Assembly (NCBI RefSeq): GCF_013373865.1
Contig: NC_050474.1
Coordinates: forward strand, 2,628,001-2,692,000
Length of the DNA: 64,000 nt
Origin: Monomorium pharaonis
Lineage: Eukaryota; Arthropoda; Insecta; Hymenoptera; Formicidae
Direction: 5' to 3'
Positions 47,157 to 59,830 of this stretch are shown here, piece by piece. Each line of letters begins with the position of its first letter. The first letter of the stretch is position 1. A model generated the notes under the pieces. The model was not told the DNA's origin. It saw nothing but the letters and a program-made list of their open reading frames with translations, and did no database searches. The position numbers and the translations under genes were made by a program.

Positions 47157-48102
47157 AATTATTTCTAGCAATAAATTATTCGCAGTAATTCGGGAAAGGG
47201 GTTAACCTTATAGCTGCATCACAACACCGAGCTAATTCAGTGCATCATAGTATTTAGCTAATAACTGTTTTAAAACTTATTAATCGGCGCGAATTATATA
47301 TGCTACAAATTAAGTTTACAGAAAAATTATTATTTGGCACCAAGATTCTCTTGTTGTAGACCAAAATAAAGCAATAATGTAATTTAAGAAAAGTATATAT
47401 TTTTACATGTAAAGAAATTTCATTAAAACTTAAATATATAAATAAGATAAAATTATCGTATTAATTTAAATAAAAATTATTTAAGTGTTCTCTTTGAATC
47501 TCACATCGCTATTTCTGAACATTTACATGAAATACGTTTGAGAATAAACATAATAAGTAATAACGAATCAAGATTGAGATGAAAAGTTTATGAGATTTAA
47601 AATCATATACAGCAGTATTAGACAAAATTTAATTAATTGTTTAATTAATAATTACAATTAAATATTACAAATTGAGCGACTAATAATTAGGGGTAATTAA
47701 AAATAATCAGCGATTAATTGAGGACGTCTCTGCCTTAAATTTTCAATTTTTCATATTGTAATCGTGATTGATTATTCGTCTGAGTTAGTCTGTAAATGTT
47801 ATAGTTAAATTTTCTCTTTAGCCTCTTCCTGGTTGCAAGAGGCATTGCGTTTTATTGAACTTAATGCGTTCAAATTCCTTAACTTTATATTTTTATTGCC
47901 ATTTTATTTTGATTTGCCATTGGGGCGTTACGAGGCAGTAAGCATTATATGCTCCAGCGTATGGCGCAAAATTTAAAGGGCGCAAAATTTGGACATATGT
48001 GGACATACGTGGACATGTTTTCATATGTGGACATATTGTATATATATAATTACATATATTTTTATGTAAAAAATTGTTTGTTTAAATTATAGTGTCAAGG
48101 AT

Positions 48103-48294
48103 GAAAAAAAAAGAGTCAACGATGGATACGAGTGATGAAGCCGAGTGTTTCGATCGAATAGTCTCGTCGCCGATTAAAATAAAAATCAACGAACCGCAGC
48201 CGGTTCGTCGCGTCGTGCGTTTGCTTCGGGAGTGCCGTTCATGTAAATGGACTAAAAAGGCTTTTCTCATAATTCTCACGATACAACTCGATTA
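48103..48294 (+). CDS. possible small basic protein (tentative)
   Basis: An open frame from an ATG at about 48103 gives about 63 residues: an acidic start (KKKESTMDTSDEAECFD), then KIKINEPQPVRRVVRLLREC and a Lys/Ile-rich end. The VRRVxRLLRxCR segment recurs in the two downstream DNA repeats, where the frame soon stops. No family was recognised, and it may be part of a non-coding transcript. Confidence 0.25.
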
Positions 48295-48511
48295 AGTAAT
48301 ACCGTTCATTATTCTCAGCATATAAGTTAAAATTAAACTCACGAAACTCCCTTTGAACTTGAAGTCGTATCATGGGTTTTATAGATTAGTCTAATTAGTT
48401 CCACGTGCGTTTGCTTCGGGAATGTCGACCGATTTAGTTAAAAACGAATCGTACCCGGTTCGTCGCGTCGCGCGTTTGCTTCGGAATTGCCGACCGATTT
48501 AAATGAAAACG
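48202..48511 (+). repeat. three-copy GCGTTTGCTTCGG repeat
   Basis: Copies at 48202-48237, 48402-48435 and 48458-48511 share CGTGCGTTTGCTTCGGGA or close variants. Copies 2 and 3 also share CGACCGATTTA, and copies 1 and 3 share GGTTCGTCGCGTCG. In one frame all read as VR(RV)xRLLRxCR. Confidence 0.8.
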
Positions 48512-49545
48512 ATGTATGTTATTCGCGAGTGTCCAGTGCAACAAGAGGAGGAGACGCAAGCCTGGGAAAGGCATCGTGTCATTCCGCAGAGAAACCTTGG
48601 AGTGAGTATGACTTATTATTTGTATAAAATTAATAGTTTTTTTCATTCGATTTCACTAGATAAATTACAACATTATAGATAGAATCACGTAAAATTTTAT
48701 ACAAATTTAATTTTATGAAACCTTTTTCTTTCGAAAAATATTAATTATATGATGATTACATTAATAATTGAAAGAATAATAAATTTTATATGTAACAATC
48801 ATCTTTTATTTTATATTAGCAATCGTGAGCTCTATTTTAATTTCAATCTATATGTATGTTAAAGTATTTTACAAAATTATTCTATCAATTAATTATTGTA
48901 TTTACTTAATGAGCTCAAGTACAGGGCTGCATGCCCTGAATTATTTTTTACAATATTAATTGTTTCTTCTGTCCTGTTTTAATTGGACTTTGCGTTTGTT
49001 TGTTACAGAATCACCGTAGATAGTGTTCAGTTGTGCAACGAGAGGAGGAGGAGGTCCAGGAAGGGCATCGGGCATCAGCGGAGCAACCTCGGGGTAAATA
49101 TTTTTTATTTGCACAAATGATTTTTATTATTTATTAATTTTAATATTTAATATAATATTTAATATATGAATTATAAAACTTTTAAAAATATTTATTATTT
49201 TAAGCACTGTTTTAATTTGAATCTTATATTTATGTGTTACAGTATCATCGCAGCTTCGTGGCCGAATAACTCCGCTCGTTGCGCATCGGATCGGTGAGTG
49301 ACGATTTTTATATTATGGAACAACGAATTTATGAAATTTATATTAAATGTCTCTTTATGTAATATGTATTATAAATAGTGCAGACAATTTATAGATTCGT
49401 TGTTCCAAATGTTTTTTGTTTGCATTTTTTATTAAAACGTGTATAAGTGTATACACGTTTTAATAGTGTACTTTTACAAATGTATTTCGTCATTACTTAT
49501 CTGGCTGTCATGCAGCTAGAATGGATTTGGCCAGGATCAACGAAA
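48503..49545 (+). ncRNA. candidate spliced transcript, duplicated exons
   Basis: Exon-like blocks with good sites: 48503-48601 (donor GTGAGT), 49009-49093 (TTACAG acceptor, GTAAAT donor), 49243-49293 (TTACAG, GTGAGT) and 49516-49545 (TGCAG, GTGAGT). The second repeats the first with substitutions and indels (TGTYCAGT...GCAAC, AGAGGAGG, GGCATCG, AACCTYGG). The third repeats the start of the second (YATCAYCGYAG). The first block has a 33-codon frame beginning MKTMYVIREC, but later blocks bring stops. A lncRNA is the simplest reading, and a peptide gene is possible. Confidence 0.35.
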
Positions 49546-50712
49546 GGTGAGTCCAATCTGGCCGGAAGAAAGAAAAAGAAATATTAAAAATTGGGTGTCA
49601 AAAATTAACGTAAGTAGGTAGGTAGGGATACGGGTAGGTAGGAATAGGTAAACGAATAAATGGAAATACGGGTAGGCAGGAAAATAAGTCTAGGGCTGTA
49701 GGGCTCGCAAATGTGATATTTACCGCCTGTTTCAGAATTTTCTCATTATCGACACGTTATAGGAAAGAGGAGGTTTTAGTGGGTAGGCGGCGGTGAGGCT
49801 TTTCGTCCGACGTGCCTTCCGTTGAATCCCACACTCCCCTGGTCTTTCGGGGAGTCTTTTGAAGATTTCCTCCTCTATAAAAAAAAAGGGGGCAGGCAGA
49901 TACACACATAAGAAGTATGTACAAGTAAGCGGGAACAAGGAGAAATAATTTGATAGTTAAAATTATTAGACGGAATATTGACAATAATATGTAGACCGCA
50001 AGTTTAGTAATAATAAATATAATTAAATTTTTTATGTATAATTTTTTAAATCTGCGTTATAATATATAAACCATGTAATAATAATTGTACAAACGGAAAG
50101 CGCGCATAATTGATTTGAAAATGCGAATACGATAGGTAGAAATACTATTGGAATTTGCCTATTTATAGCTATATATAGATATACATAGGAAATTTCGATT
50201 GGAATATATTTTAGGATTTGTTTGTATTTGTATTATTATATCATCCGGGTAGCGGGTAGGAACTCCTTATGGACAGTCCTATCAGGGGAATTGAATCAAC
50301 CCCTGCCCACCGCAGATTCCAGGGGCTCCCTGGTCAACAAAATATACGAAGGTGTCAATTCAGCCTTTAGAAGAAAATATAAAATTATCAAGACTACTTA
50401 TTGAAATAATTTTATACAATATTTTCTCAGTTAATAATAAAATTCTCAGTAAAATTCTGAGTTTAATAAGATAAAAATTTTTAATTTTTGGTTCATATTA
50501 TAAATTTCCAAAAATATATCTTTAAATGTTTTCGTACTTCATCTGTTCTCAGAATTTTCTTGATATGGCAACGTATCAGAAACTAATTTTAAAATTGTTA
50601 ATTACTAAATTACATACTTACGTTTCCTTGCTTTATTATCAAGTTTATAGCGCGTTTAATCGTTCGTTCCAAGTCCTCGTTCTCTACAAGACGAAATGAC
50701 GGAGTCGGAGCA
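49546..50712. other. spacer upstream of MZB1-like gene
   Basis: Contains a GTAGG-rich minisatellite-like stretch at about 49613-49700, a GC-richer patch at 49.75-49.9 kb with overlapping spurious frames, and AT-rich DNA. No gene was supported. Confidence 0.5.
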
Positions 50713-52105
50713 ATGTCATTGACGCTGTTAATCCTGCTGTCATTTGTATTTGCTTCAAATGGCTGTAGTTTCAGCAAACGTGTCAAAACGCGCATTCAGT
50801 GTAAAGAAGATGAACGTAGCTGTGTCACCGCCGTCCGCTACAATCCTCTAACGGACTCGAATATTACTGTCGATCCCCATTGCGATTGTAGATCATCCGA
50901 TTTTGGGGTGGTGCGGATGATCCCGTACGGGACTTGTGTCACAAATGCATGCGGCGTGACGCATGTGGATCTATCTTCCGCTTGTGTCAGATGCGGCATG
51001 TGTGTCGCCGTTGCCGAGGAGGTTTGCAGAATTTCAAATTTAATTTTTAATTTAAATGTTTAATTTTTTATGTAAGATAGAAATTTGTAAGTTCAAAATT
51101 GGATAGAAAATTAAGTGATAGTTTTGTTTATAAATCATTATTATTGTTTTATCCTGCCAATTCCAATTTATGATAATTATAAGATGTAAAATTAATATTT
51201 TGTAGTTTGAGAAATATGTGTAACAAAATTATCATTAATATATTGAACGTATAAATTTATAATTTTTCTCAAAATATTTTTGTCCTTTTTTTAGATTAAT
51301 CAAACTTTGCTGGAAATTCACGACATAATGGCACCTGATGACTGGTTAAACGAAACGGAAACAGTGCTTCTTCTGAGAACCATTTGCGATCATTCTTTTC
51401 GACAGTAAATGTTCCTTTTCTTCGTCGCGTTAGTATTTTGCATAATGCGCTTTCTCACTACAATCGTGATTCTTCTAGCTATAGTTTACGAGAAATCGAT
51501 GGCAAAAGATTTATTTCCGACCCGTTACCAGGCGACAAGCTCGTCACTTCGTCCGCTGATGGATTATGGGAGAAAAAGTGAGATCTTTATAGAAAAGCTT
51601 ACGTTATATTTAGCCATAAAAAATAGCAAAAAAAATAAATTTTTATGTAAGATAAAAAATTGAAACTGAATTGAAACCCATACGTGATTTCGCACGTATT
51701 TATAAATTATTATTGCTTTATTTTATGAATCTTATGAATTTAATAATCAATTATAAATACCTCGTAGCTTGAGAAATATGTGTCATAACTATCTCAATGA
51801 GATACAAGAATTACAGTTGTACAAAAATTGGAAGGAGTGGTGCGAGGACGACGAGCACATTCCTAATCTGGAAAATACTCTTTGCAGGTATATAACTTTC
51901 AATTCAACGCTTATCTTTTCATCCTTTATCTGTTTCTGGCTTATGTCAAATTTAATTGTGTAATATGAAGAAAAGTATTTGTATTTGCCGCAGAAACGAG
52001 ATTAGCAGTCTACGAGATTGTAGAGGTATAGACAATGTATACAGACGACAAGTACCTACAAAGATTTCCGGCACTCGTGTGAAATTTCTAGCCGAATACG
52101 TATAA
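50713..52105 (+). CDS. MZB1: MZB1-like ER saposin-fold protein
   Basis: Five exons: 50713-51021, 51295-51404, 51479-51577, 51768-51887 and 51994-52105. Phases close to give 249 residues. It begins with a clear signal peptide (MSLTLLILLSFVFASNG). The canopy/MZB1 domain follows: CVRCGMCVAVAEE, then ICDHSFRHYSLREIDGKR, LRNMCHNYLNEIQ, LENTLCR and a last RDC, giving the spaced cysteines of the saposin-like fold. The acceptor at 51479 was chosen over one six bases later because it restores YSLREID. Human MZB1 is an ER co-chaperone of secretory cells. The insect role is unknown. A stretch of about 60 residues with six cysteines before the domain is absent from human MZB1 (189 residues). Confidence 0.75.
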
Positions 52106-52224
52106 TAATTTTAGATCAATTATATTATGTATTTTTTATTATATAAAAAATATTTTTTAAACAATATTATGTGCACGTTTAATATTATACATTGACATAA
52201 TAATTTTACAGCTATCACTACTTG

Positions 52225-52230
52225 AATAAA
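52225..52230 (+). terminator. MZB1-like poly(A) signal
   Basis: AATAAA lies 120 bases after the stop codon. The receptor gene on the other strand has AATAAA (TTTATT on +) at 52135-52140, so the two 3' UTRs may overlap by about 100 bases. Confidence 0.4.
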
Positions 52231-52389
52231 AGCAAACACTTTTTATAGATACTAAGTTTAAAGACTGCAAGAATGCAAAAGTAGAACTGGTTACAATCAG
52301 ATGTTTTGCCGCAATTATTTAACATATTTTTATAACTTAGCGAGATTAATATTGTACTGAAAACAAATCTGGAATGTCAAAACGATATT

Positions 52390-55300
52390 TTAATCGCGAA
52401 ACGGAAACATTGGGACGTTCTCCACGTTTGAGGTCGGCGGGATTCTTTCAGTTGATCTCATCTTCCTCTTGGACAAGCCTGAGAAGGAAGACCAGGACGC
52501 TCTCTTGGGATTTATCGATCTCTTCTGTACCTGCAGACGTGGTTCCAGACCGGGACCTCTCGGTTTCTCCGGAGAAATGTCGCGTTCCTGAAAACCGACG
52601 AACGACTGCACTTGACGAGCGTGATTCTGCAGCATGGTCAGATAAGCAGGATCGTAGCCGCGTAATTTTCTAGTCGAAGCAGCGATATGAAAGTGAGGAT
52701 GACGATCGTCGGGGCGATTGTGGCCACCATCGTGATGATGATGATGATGGTGATGGAAGTGGAGGTGTGGTATCAGATTGTGCTTGCGTATACCGCGCAC
52801 GACTGTTTCCTTCATCTGCTTCCGTTTATTCCATATCCTTTCGAAGATGCCGATGGAGATGGCGGTGACCATACCCGCCATCAGAAGGAAGAAAGCGGAG
52901 TAGACATCGGCGAGCCTCGCACTGTTGAAGGCCGCCGAAGCCGCGCACCGCGGCATCGTCGGCAGCATCCGCTCCTGTATTTTGTCCAAGACGCCGCGTT
53001 CGTATATTCGCAATATACTGCCAACAGAATAGTGTGAATTACTAACGAACATCACTAACTTTTAAAAAATTGCTTTCTTAAAAAAGTAATTTTTCTTCTA
53101 TAATACATTAACAGCAATTTTGTTAGTGGATTACTTATTTAAAAAAATCAAACAGTTTTTATCGTTTTTATCATTTTTAATGAATTTAATTATCTACACT
53201 TAGAGAATATTTAGATGCGTTAGACGATAATTAATTAACTTTGATACTTGAGATTGATGATCTTTCTGTACGGGCAACTTTTCGCCATGGGAAGAGCGAC
53301 TACTGTAAGCGTTTGTGGAAGCATTAACTCCTTTAAGATGCATCGTTCCTGTATGAATGTTGTTCGAAGAGCTCGCCGTGCGAGAGTCGCGCTAACGAAG
53401 AATCCGTATCGTCCTTTGACAGCTTTCATAAGGCCAGTCCTTGTCTCCAAACGGGATTCGCGATTATTAAACGCCTTTATGTATAATTGACGAAGATTGC
53501 TGTCGTTCGCATTCTATAAAAGATGAGTATCACTATATTTAAAATAATTACAGGTTAAATAATTATTTTCCAAATAATATTTTGCAATGTAAAAAAACGA
53601 CTAAAGAAGAGTTTTTTTTATGTACTTTATAGGTCTTTATGTCTCTTGGATAATGCGTAAGTAGGTTTATTTAATGGTATGAAATATTAATAAGATAATT
53701 CCGATATTTACGCCGCATGGAAAACGCCGCAAAAATAAGAAAAAATGAAGGTAATTTGTTCGCAACCACTTTGTTGTGAGTCTTTATACTGTATTAGTAT
53801 TGTATTATGATTTTAGTCTTTTTTTACTGTTAATGTTAATGAAACCATCGTGAGTTGAATTAATTTGTCAATATTGTAAGTGGTGTAGCGATGTATTACG
53901 ATTTATACGTAAAATGATTACTTTCTCTGTTCGGAGTGTAAAAGGCTTAGTGGTTATTTCATATGATACATGTAAGTTTAGGGAGATAATGAAGGATAGA
54001 CTATACCAAATTATGAGTGCTTGGTTTTTGTATTCTTCATTTAGCTTGATTGTCCCACTGGCTATATCCGACTATTCTTTAATACATGGTTAAAAATGCA
54101 AACGCTTTTAAAAAAGTTTTTCTTAATATAAGAAAATAAATATTCCACTTAAAAATTTTTTTATAATAAACAATAAAGTTTTTATTGGACTATAGATTAT
54201 TTATCTTAAACACAATAATTAATGCCTGATAAATTAAGTTTTTGAAGTGCGGCATATATACCGGAGCTTATCTTATGATAAAATGCTATAATAAAAATAA
54301 TGGCAATATGTTATATTAATAGTACTCTTATGTATGTATCGTCGGCGGCACTGTATCCTAGCTTGAAATTGTTGAAGAGAAGATCGGTGATCGATTTGAT
54401 TCCTGTAGCTTGCACCGACAATATGGACGTAATGAAGCCGGCATAGGCATTGTACATAACAAGGGAGAATATTAGACTGAATAACAACAAGGTCTTTCCA
54501 GATGGGCTACGAGGCGTCCAGGGTGATCCTAAAAGTTTCAATTGCTAATAATAAATTTTATATGTGGTATGTAATTAAATATTACTACGTATTTTTATTA
54601 GCATTTTGGAAAAATGGTGAAAACATGGAATGATAAGTAGTTAAGTACTATAGCACAGCTACATTTTACATATGTTCTAACGAAGGAAAAAGAGAAACCT
54701 TGCATGCACATGATACTTAAGCACCAAAGTGCAGATTCCCCGATTCCGACGTGTTTTTCATCCTCATTATGCAACAACATTTTAGCGGCGTATATAACCA
54801 GCGCCATTGCAATTAACATAATAAGATATGTCCCCGCGACGCAGCCAAGCAATCGATTGTCGAACGGTTGTAAAAATATATCTCTCATTGTGCCGGTTTC
54901 CAGTGGATGATAATAAATGTTTCTCCTGCGTGAAATATTGTTTCATAATCACTCAATAGAATATTACAAAATATAAATATCTAGTTATACTTACAAGACT
55001 TTAAATTTGGAATTTTAGGCTGTTTGGTAATTTTAATTTGTTTTACGGTTTTTATTTTACACTATTTAGATATAAATTTTAAAATATTGTCCTTTGATTT
55101 CTTTAAATGATATTGAATGCAATGTTTATATTAAAATTGCCAGTTTGATCAAAAAGCAGCTTTATTTCAATTCTTTATATATTTAAAGTTTGGATAGCAT
55201 TCGTTAATTCTGACTTATTCGTTTTTTACTTGAAACTTTTACCTACATGTAACGTATCAAAGGATGACTAAAAGTCATCTCTGCCCAACGTTCCTCGTCA

Positions 55301-58300
55301 TTCATTGTTATATATCCTAAACCAATGTCGACGGTGCCAGCTACAACATCGCCAAGAAGATGACTCCATACTTTGTTAGTTAACGTACCGAGCTTTTCGT
55401 GTGGCACTAGCTCGATACTGCAAAAGTTAAATATAAATTGTATTTATTTATTATTTGTAGGTATATGTGATATAATTTTTGAAATTAGTTTATTTTTATT
55501 TCTTTCTAAAAGGATATTTCTAAGGATATAATTATTTCTTATTTTACGTAGAAATTTTTTTTTAGGATTTTAATTATTTTATACTTATGTAATTATTTTG
55601 AGAAATTTAATTTCTAAGATAGGATAATTTTCTCGAGGATTAAGCAATCTTTGAACAGGTAGACTATTATTTATTATTAAAGCTGTTCTAAAGATTTATA
55701 AATAATGTATTATTTTTCAAATATCGTTGTAAAAATAAAAAACTACTCTCAGGAGTATCAAATATTTTTTTACCTGGCATTTACGCTATTGGTGACAATG
55801 GTTGCAAAATCCAAAAGCGGTGCGATATCGTTAGCAGTGGCCTCCGATTCGGTAACATCCGTCTGTCCGTCGTTAGTTCCATTCAAAATCCCAAAGACAA
55901 TAGGAAGACCGTTGAAATCGCTTCTCAGTTTTACTCTCATCGGCAACTTAAGAGTGTGAAACTCTGGATTCCAGTAACCAAGATATCGGACAATTAGACT
56001 TGTATTATCGGAATGACGTATTTTGTAAGTGTGCATCAAGTAGAACGACACTGTACGATTCTCTTTAGTAGCGTAGCTCAAATTGATCGTGGCGTTCTCG
56101 ATGTTTCGTCCTTCCGGTGGTCCCACAAACTCGAAGCGATCGCCATATCGTCGAAGGGACCGACATATTCTACGGAAAGAAAAAAAGATTTTTTCATGTT
56201 ATAATAATTCAAATTACTATTATCATAATAGCATAACGTGTAATCTTTTGAAAATACTACAAAAGATTTTCCCGTCATTTCTATTTCATTATTTGTATAG
56301 TTATTTTTTTATTTTTCCATTTTTTATATTACAGTGATCCAGAATTGTTTTTCAAAATTCAGATGACAAACAATTCGAAAAATATAAGCTTTTACATATA
56401 AAATGCAATTTGAAGCACCAATATGGTTCCTTTCTCCAATATATTGCAAATTGAAATTTAACCCTGTCACGGCCAGTGGTATATCCGCTGTATCAAATCC
56501 AAAATGACGGATTAAAATACAGAAGAATAACACTGGCCAGTTAAAAATATGCACCATGGTTATGCACGATAACATGGTACGATAATACCACAAATTGTTA
56601 GAAAATAACTGAACACGACTTACTTACTGTTGCGTAACTCAAACACACAAATAAATATATTTACTATCTTTAAAAAGAAATAAATTTTTATTTATTTATT
56701 TGTTTTAAAGGTAATAAAAAATATTATAAATGGCTACTTAAAAGTATTTAAAGATATTTGAAAGCTTTTAAATTTTACTAAAACTTTCTTGGTAAATAAT
56801 TTTACACGCACACGCATATGCACGCACGCACACATGCGCGCGCACACACGCACGCACACACACACACACACACACACACAATAAACCTAATTTCAATAAA
56901 CCTAGTTCACAATAAACCTAGTTTCATTAAATTTAATGAAATTTTAATGAGTATGCAACAAAACTTTAATAATATTTAGCAGAAAAAATTATTTTCTGCG
57001 TTTAATAAAAATAACAATAAATTTGAAAAATGCATTCTGTAATAGCATATTAACGATATTTTTTTGTAATAATTTTTAAATAATTTTAACAAACTGTTAT
57101 ATTAATTAAAAAATAAAGTCCGTTATAATGAACGTTTAATAATTTCCGTGCAAATTGTGTTCTATGTAATATAAGGCAATTAAAACGAACGGAATAAATT
57201 GCGGAAATCTAGTAAATTTTGTCTTCCGCGGTTCCGCGTTTCTGCATTTCATGTAACGGCATCCTTACACTCCCTCCTATTATTCTTTCCTTCATGGCGG
57301 CAATAAAGTCACATGACCATCTTGTGACTTTGCGTCAGAAAAGATAATATTAAATTTTGTTCAATTTGTGTAGACAAATCATACCGGAAGTAACGTCGTT
57401 CGAAGTAACACAGACTGGTTTTGATCGCTTTATATGCAGTAAAATTTGAGGATGTAAGTATTATTTATGTAATTAATTTAATTATATTTTAGAGCGTAAT
57501 TATATCATTTTGTTATTCTACTGCATATCTAATAAATTAATTTATGTTAACTTGTACTTAGTTGTCCGTGCGGCTTGCTCTCATTAGCTCTTTTTGTATC
57601 GTTTTTAATTATATTTTCTGTCCGTTATCTAAAAAATTAGGTACTGTAATTGGCCTAATTGATAAAGTTTTATTTTTGTTGCATTCTATTTTCCATAAAA
57701 GAACTTTGATAAAGTAATAAATATTTTAATGATGAATGATTATTCACAAGAAATTATTTTTATTAAAAAACAAATATATAATGAATTAGAACTTTTTAAT
57801 AGAATTGAAACTATTAACAATAATGCACAAAACAATAATAAAAAACAAAATTTTCAATTAATTGATCAAGTTTACTTTTTTTCTAAGATTCTTCATAGTC
57901 TCAAAATTAAATTACTTTTCACATAAAAGTTTATAATTCAGAAATTATATATGAAGATTATAAATTAAAATATTTTGTAATGTTTTATATTTATTATTCT
58001 TTTTATTTATATTCTTTTTATTTCTACCACATATTCGAGGATAAGTAAATTTGAAACTTACTTGTCTCGATATTTCTGAGCATATATCCAAGCGGTAGCG
58101 TCGTTCGGTAGCGGCGAGGTAGCCACGACCACATCACTGTCAATACCAATATTTAGATCTCGAAGAACGGTATCGATAGTGGAATCGTTTCTTCTTGTGG
58201 TTACTATAAGCCATGAGATGTAATAGTTGAACAGAAATTTCTGGGAAGCCTGTCAAAACACTTGCTTTGATTATATGTAATCTGCCGAAAGTGTTTCAAA

Positions 58301-59830
58301 AAAATGGCTTTATTTTTATAAAATTAATTGATTTATTTGCAAAAGAATGTACATTACAATTATATTTAATGGAAAAAAGATAATAAAAAGAAACTATAAG
58401 ATTTATTAACTATACTTTTTGTAGAATAACCTAATTGATTGAATTTAATAATCTACAATTATTGTTATAAGTGAAGTAATTACTGTAATAAAAAAGAAAA
58501 TGTTGATATTAGAATCAATTCACTTTTCGTAGAATGATAAAGCAGAGATGCGATCTACGCTATTATTTCCACGCAATATCAGATAAATAGGAATTATTCT
58601 CGTGAGACCATTCTTTGCTAACAAAGCACGCAATATATTCTTTTATGATATTTAAAAGATTAAAAAAAATTAATATTAAAAGAACATTAAAAAATTTATT
58701 ATTATTTTTCTTTATAAACTTAAAATCCTGTTGTATAAATTATTGTTGTTTAATTTAATATTTAAGTATGTTCTATTATGCAAATAGTATTATAAATATA
58801 TAAAATGTATTTTGGAAAAAATGATTTTGGCGCGTTAATTTTTAAATGCATAATAATTGTATTATTGTCATTTGCAAAATTTCTATATTCTATATAAATT
58901 ATACATTAGAATGAAGCAAACCCAATAAAGAATGTTTTGAAAATATGATGCAGTCATGCAACAAGCTTGCGTAATAATAAATTTGTCTCTTTGTAAATTT
59001 GTATAAATAATTTTAAAAAATTATATTATTTAATGCCGTATTTACACAGTTATTTAAAAAGATCAATATTAAGATGTGTGTGTATGTTAAAATGTAGTTA
59101 ATTTAATTTGAATTTGCAATTTTATATTTTATTTCTCAGACATAGAGAAACATAGAATCATACCATTTGAATAATATTATCAGGTGATGTCAGATTGAGT
59201 CCATCTAAAAGTACGATTGAGCCAACGCGATGTGTTCGAATCGTAAGAGCATCCGGTATGTTTGGATTTGTTGCCGATTGTAGAGAAACGCTGATACCCT
59301 TTTTACCGAAACATTCGATTAACGGTCGGGCGTAATTAAGGGCGCAATCTGCATTCATTTGTAAAGCTTTAATAATTATTATATATTATGTCTTGATATT
59401 TAATTAGTGATTAGAATTAGTTCAAACGTTATACTTTCTTCAACGGTACATTTTAAAAATGTATTATTTTTAAAATTATTAAAACTGTTTAATTAATAAA
59501 CGAAATAAAGAGTTTTATTAAATTTGTTTTACGTAAAAATTAGAAACACGTTTAGAAATAAAAGTAAATTTACCATTTATTTACCGGAAATAATTTTCTT
59601 TTCTTTCAACTTATTATTAACTAATAATAGTACTTACTGAACGGGCTAACATTATCGAAAAGCACCACTTGGTCCCAAGAGCGCCATTCCGCGTACTCCA
59701 GTAGCAATTGTAGAGTCAATGGAGACGTGAGAATACAAGGTTTGGCGACAACGTGAATTGCCATTAACATCACCAACAATAACTTTGCATCTCCAGCATC
59801 AATTTTGCTTCTGCGTTTAATCGGTAACAT
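52390..59830 (-). CDS. ionotropic receptor (IR75-like), nine exons
   Basis: Exons in transcript order: 59638-59830, 59164-59348, 58062-58249, 55774-56169, 55247-55417, 54699-54925, 54326-54528, 53248-53513 and 52390-53017. All phases close, giving 818 residues. A hydrophobic signal segment (LLLVMLMAIHVVA) is near residue 20, followed by a variable N-domain and then S1 with DFNGLPIVFG and DERWAEMTFSHPL. Next come M1 (LLGCVAGTYLIMLIAMALVI), a pore loop ending CMQGSPWTPRSPSGK, M2 (LLLFSLIFSLVMYNAYAGF), S2, and the last membrane helix DVYSAFFLLMAGMVTAIS in exon 9. These are chemosensory relatives of iGluRs, usually ligand-gated cation channels tuned to acids or amines with a co-receptor such as IR8a. 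The tail after the last helix is about 150 residues, with eight consecutive His. The IR75 assignment is by general resemblance. Confidence 0.85.
52728..52760. repeat. (GAT)n run coding polyhistidine
   Basis: A GAT/GGT trinucleotide run that reads on the minus strand as eight consecutive His in the receptor tail, in a wider His-rich patch (HLHFHHHHHHHHDGGH). Confidence 0.85.
56170..58061 (-). other. large receptor intron 3
   Basis: An intron of 1.9 kb, far longer than the gene's others, between exons 3 and 4. It includes an 89-codon minus-strand frame at 56324-56593 with a hydrophobic start (MVHIFNWPVLFFCILIRHFG), which could be an alternative first exon but has no support. It also has an (AC)n microsatellite and a 9-bp hairpin at 57306-57332. 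Confidence 0.5.
56812..56880. repeat. (AC)n microsatellite
   Basis: An AC/CG-rich dinucleotide tract inside receptor intron 3, with imperfect CACG/CATG units followed by a pure AC run. Confidence 0.9.

Larger units (their letters stand above)
43972..48089. other. AT-rich region with repeated exon-like units
   Basis: No conventional gene. It contains short exon-like units at 44500-45216, long AT-rich DNA, a MITE-like element (46555-46886) and a three-unit hairpin array (46964-47156). From 47.2 to 48.1 kb there is AT-rich DNA with repeated GGACATAYGT words at 47990-48035. Confidence 0.5.

Noticed and set aside
57729..57926. 65-codon Asn/Lys/Ile-rich frame
   Set aside because: Low-complexity translation of AT-rich intron DNA.
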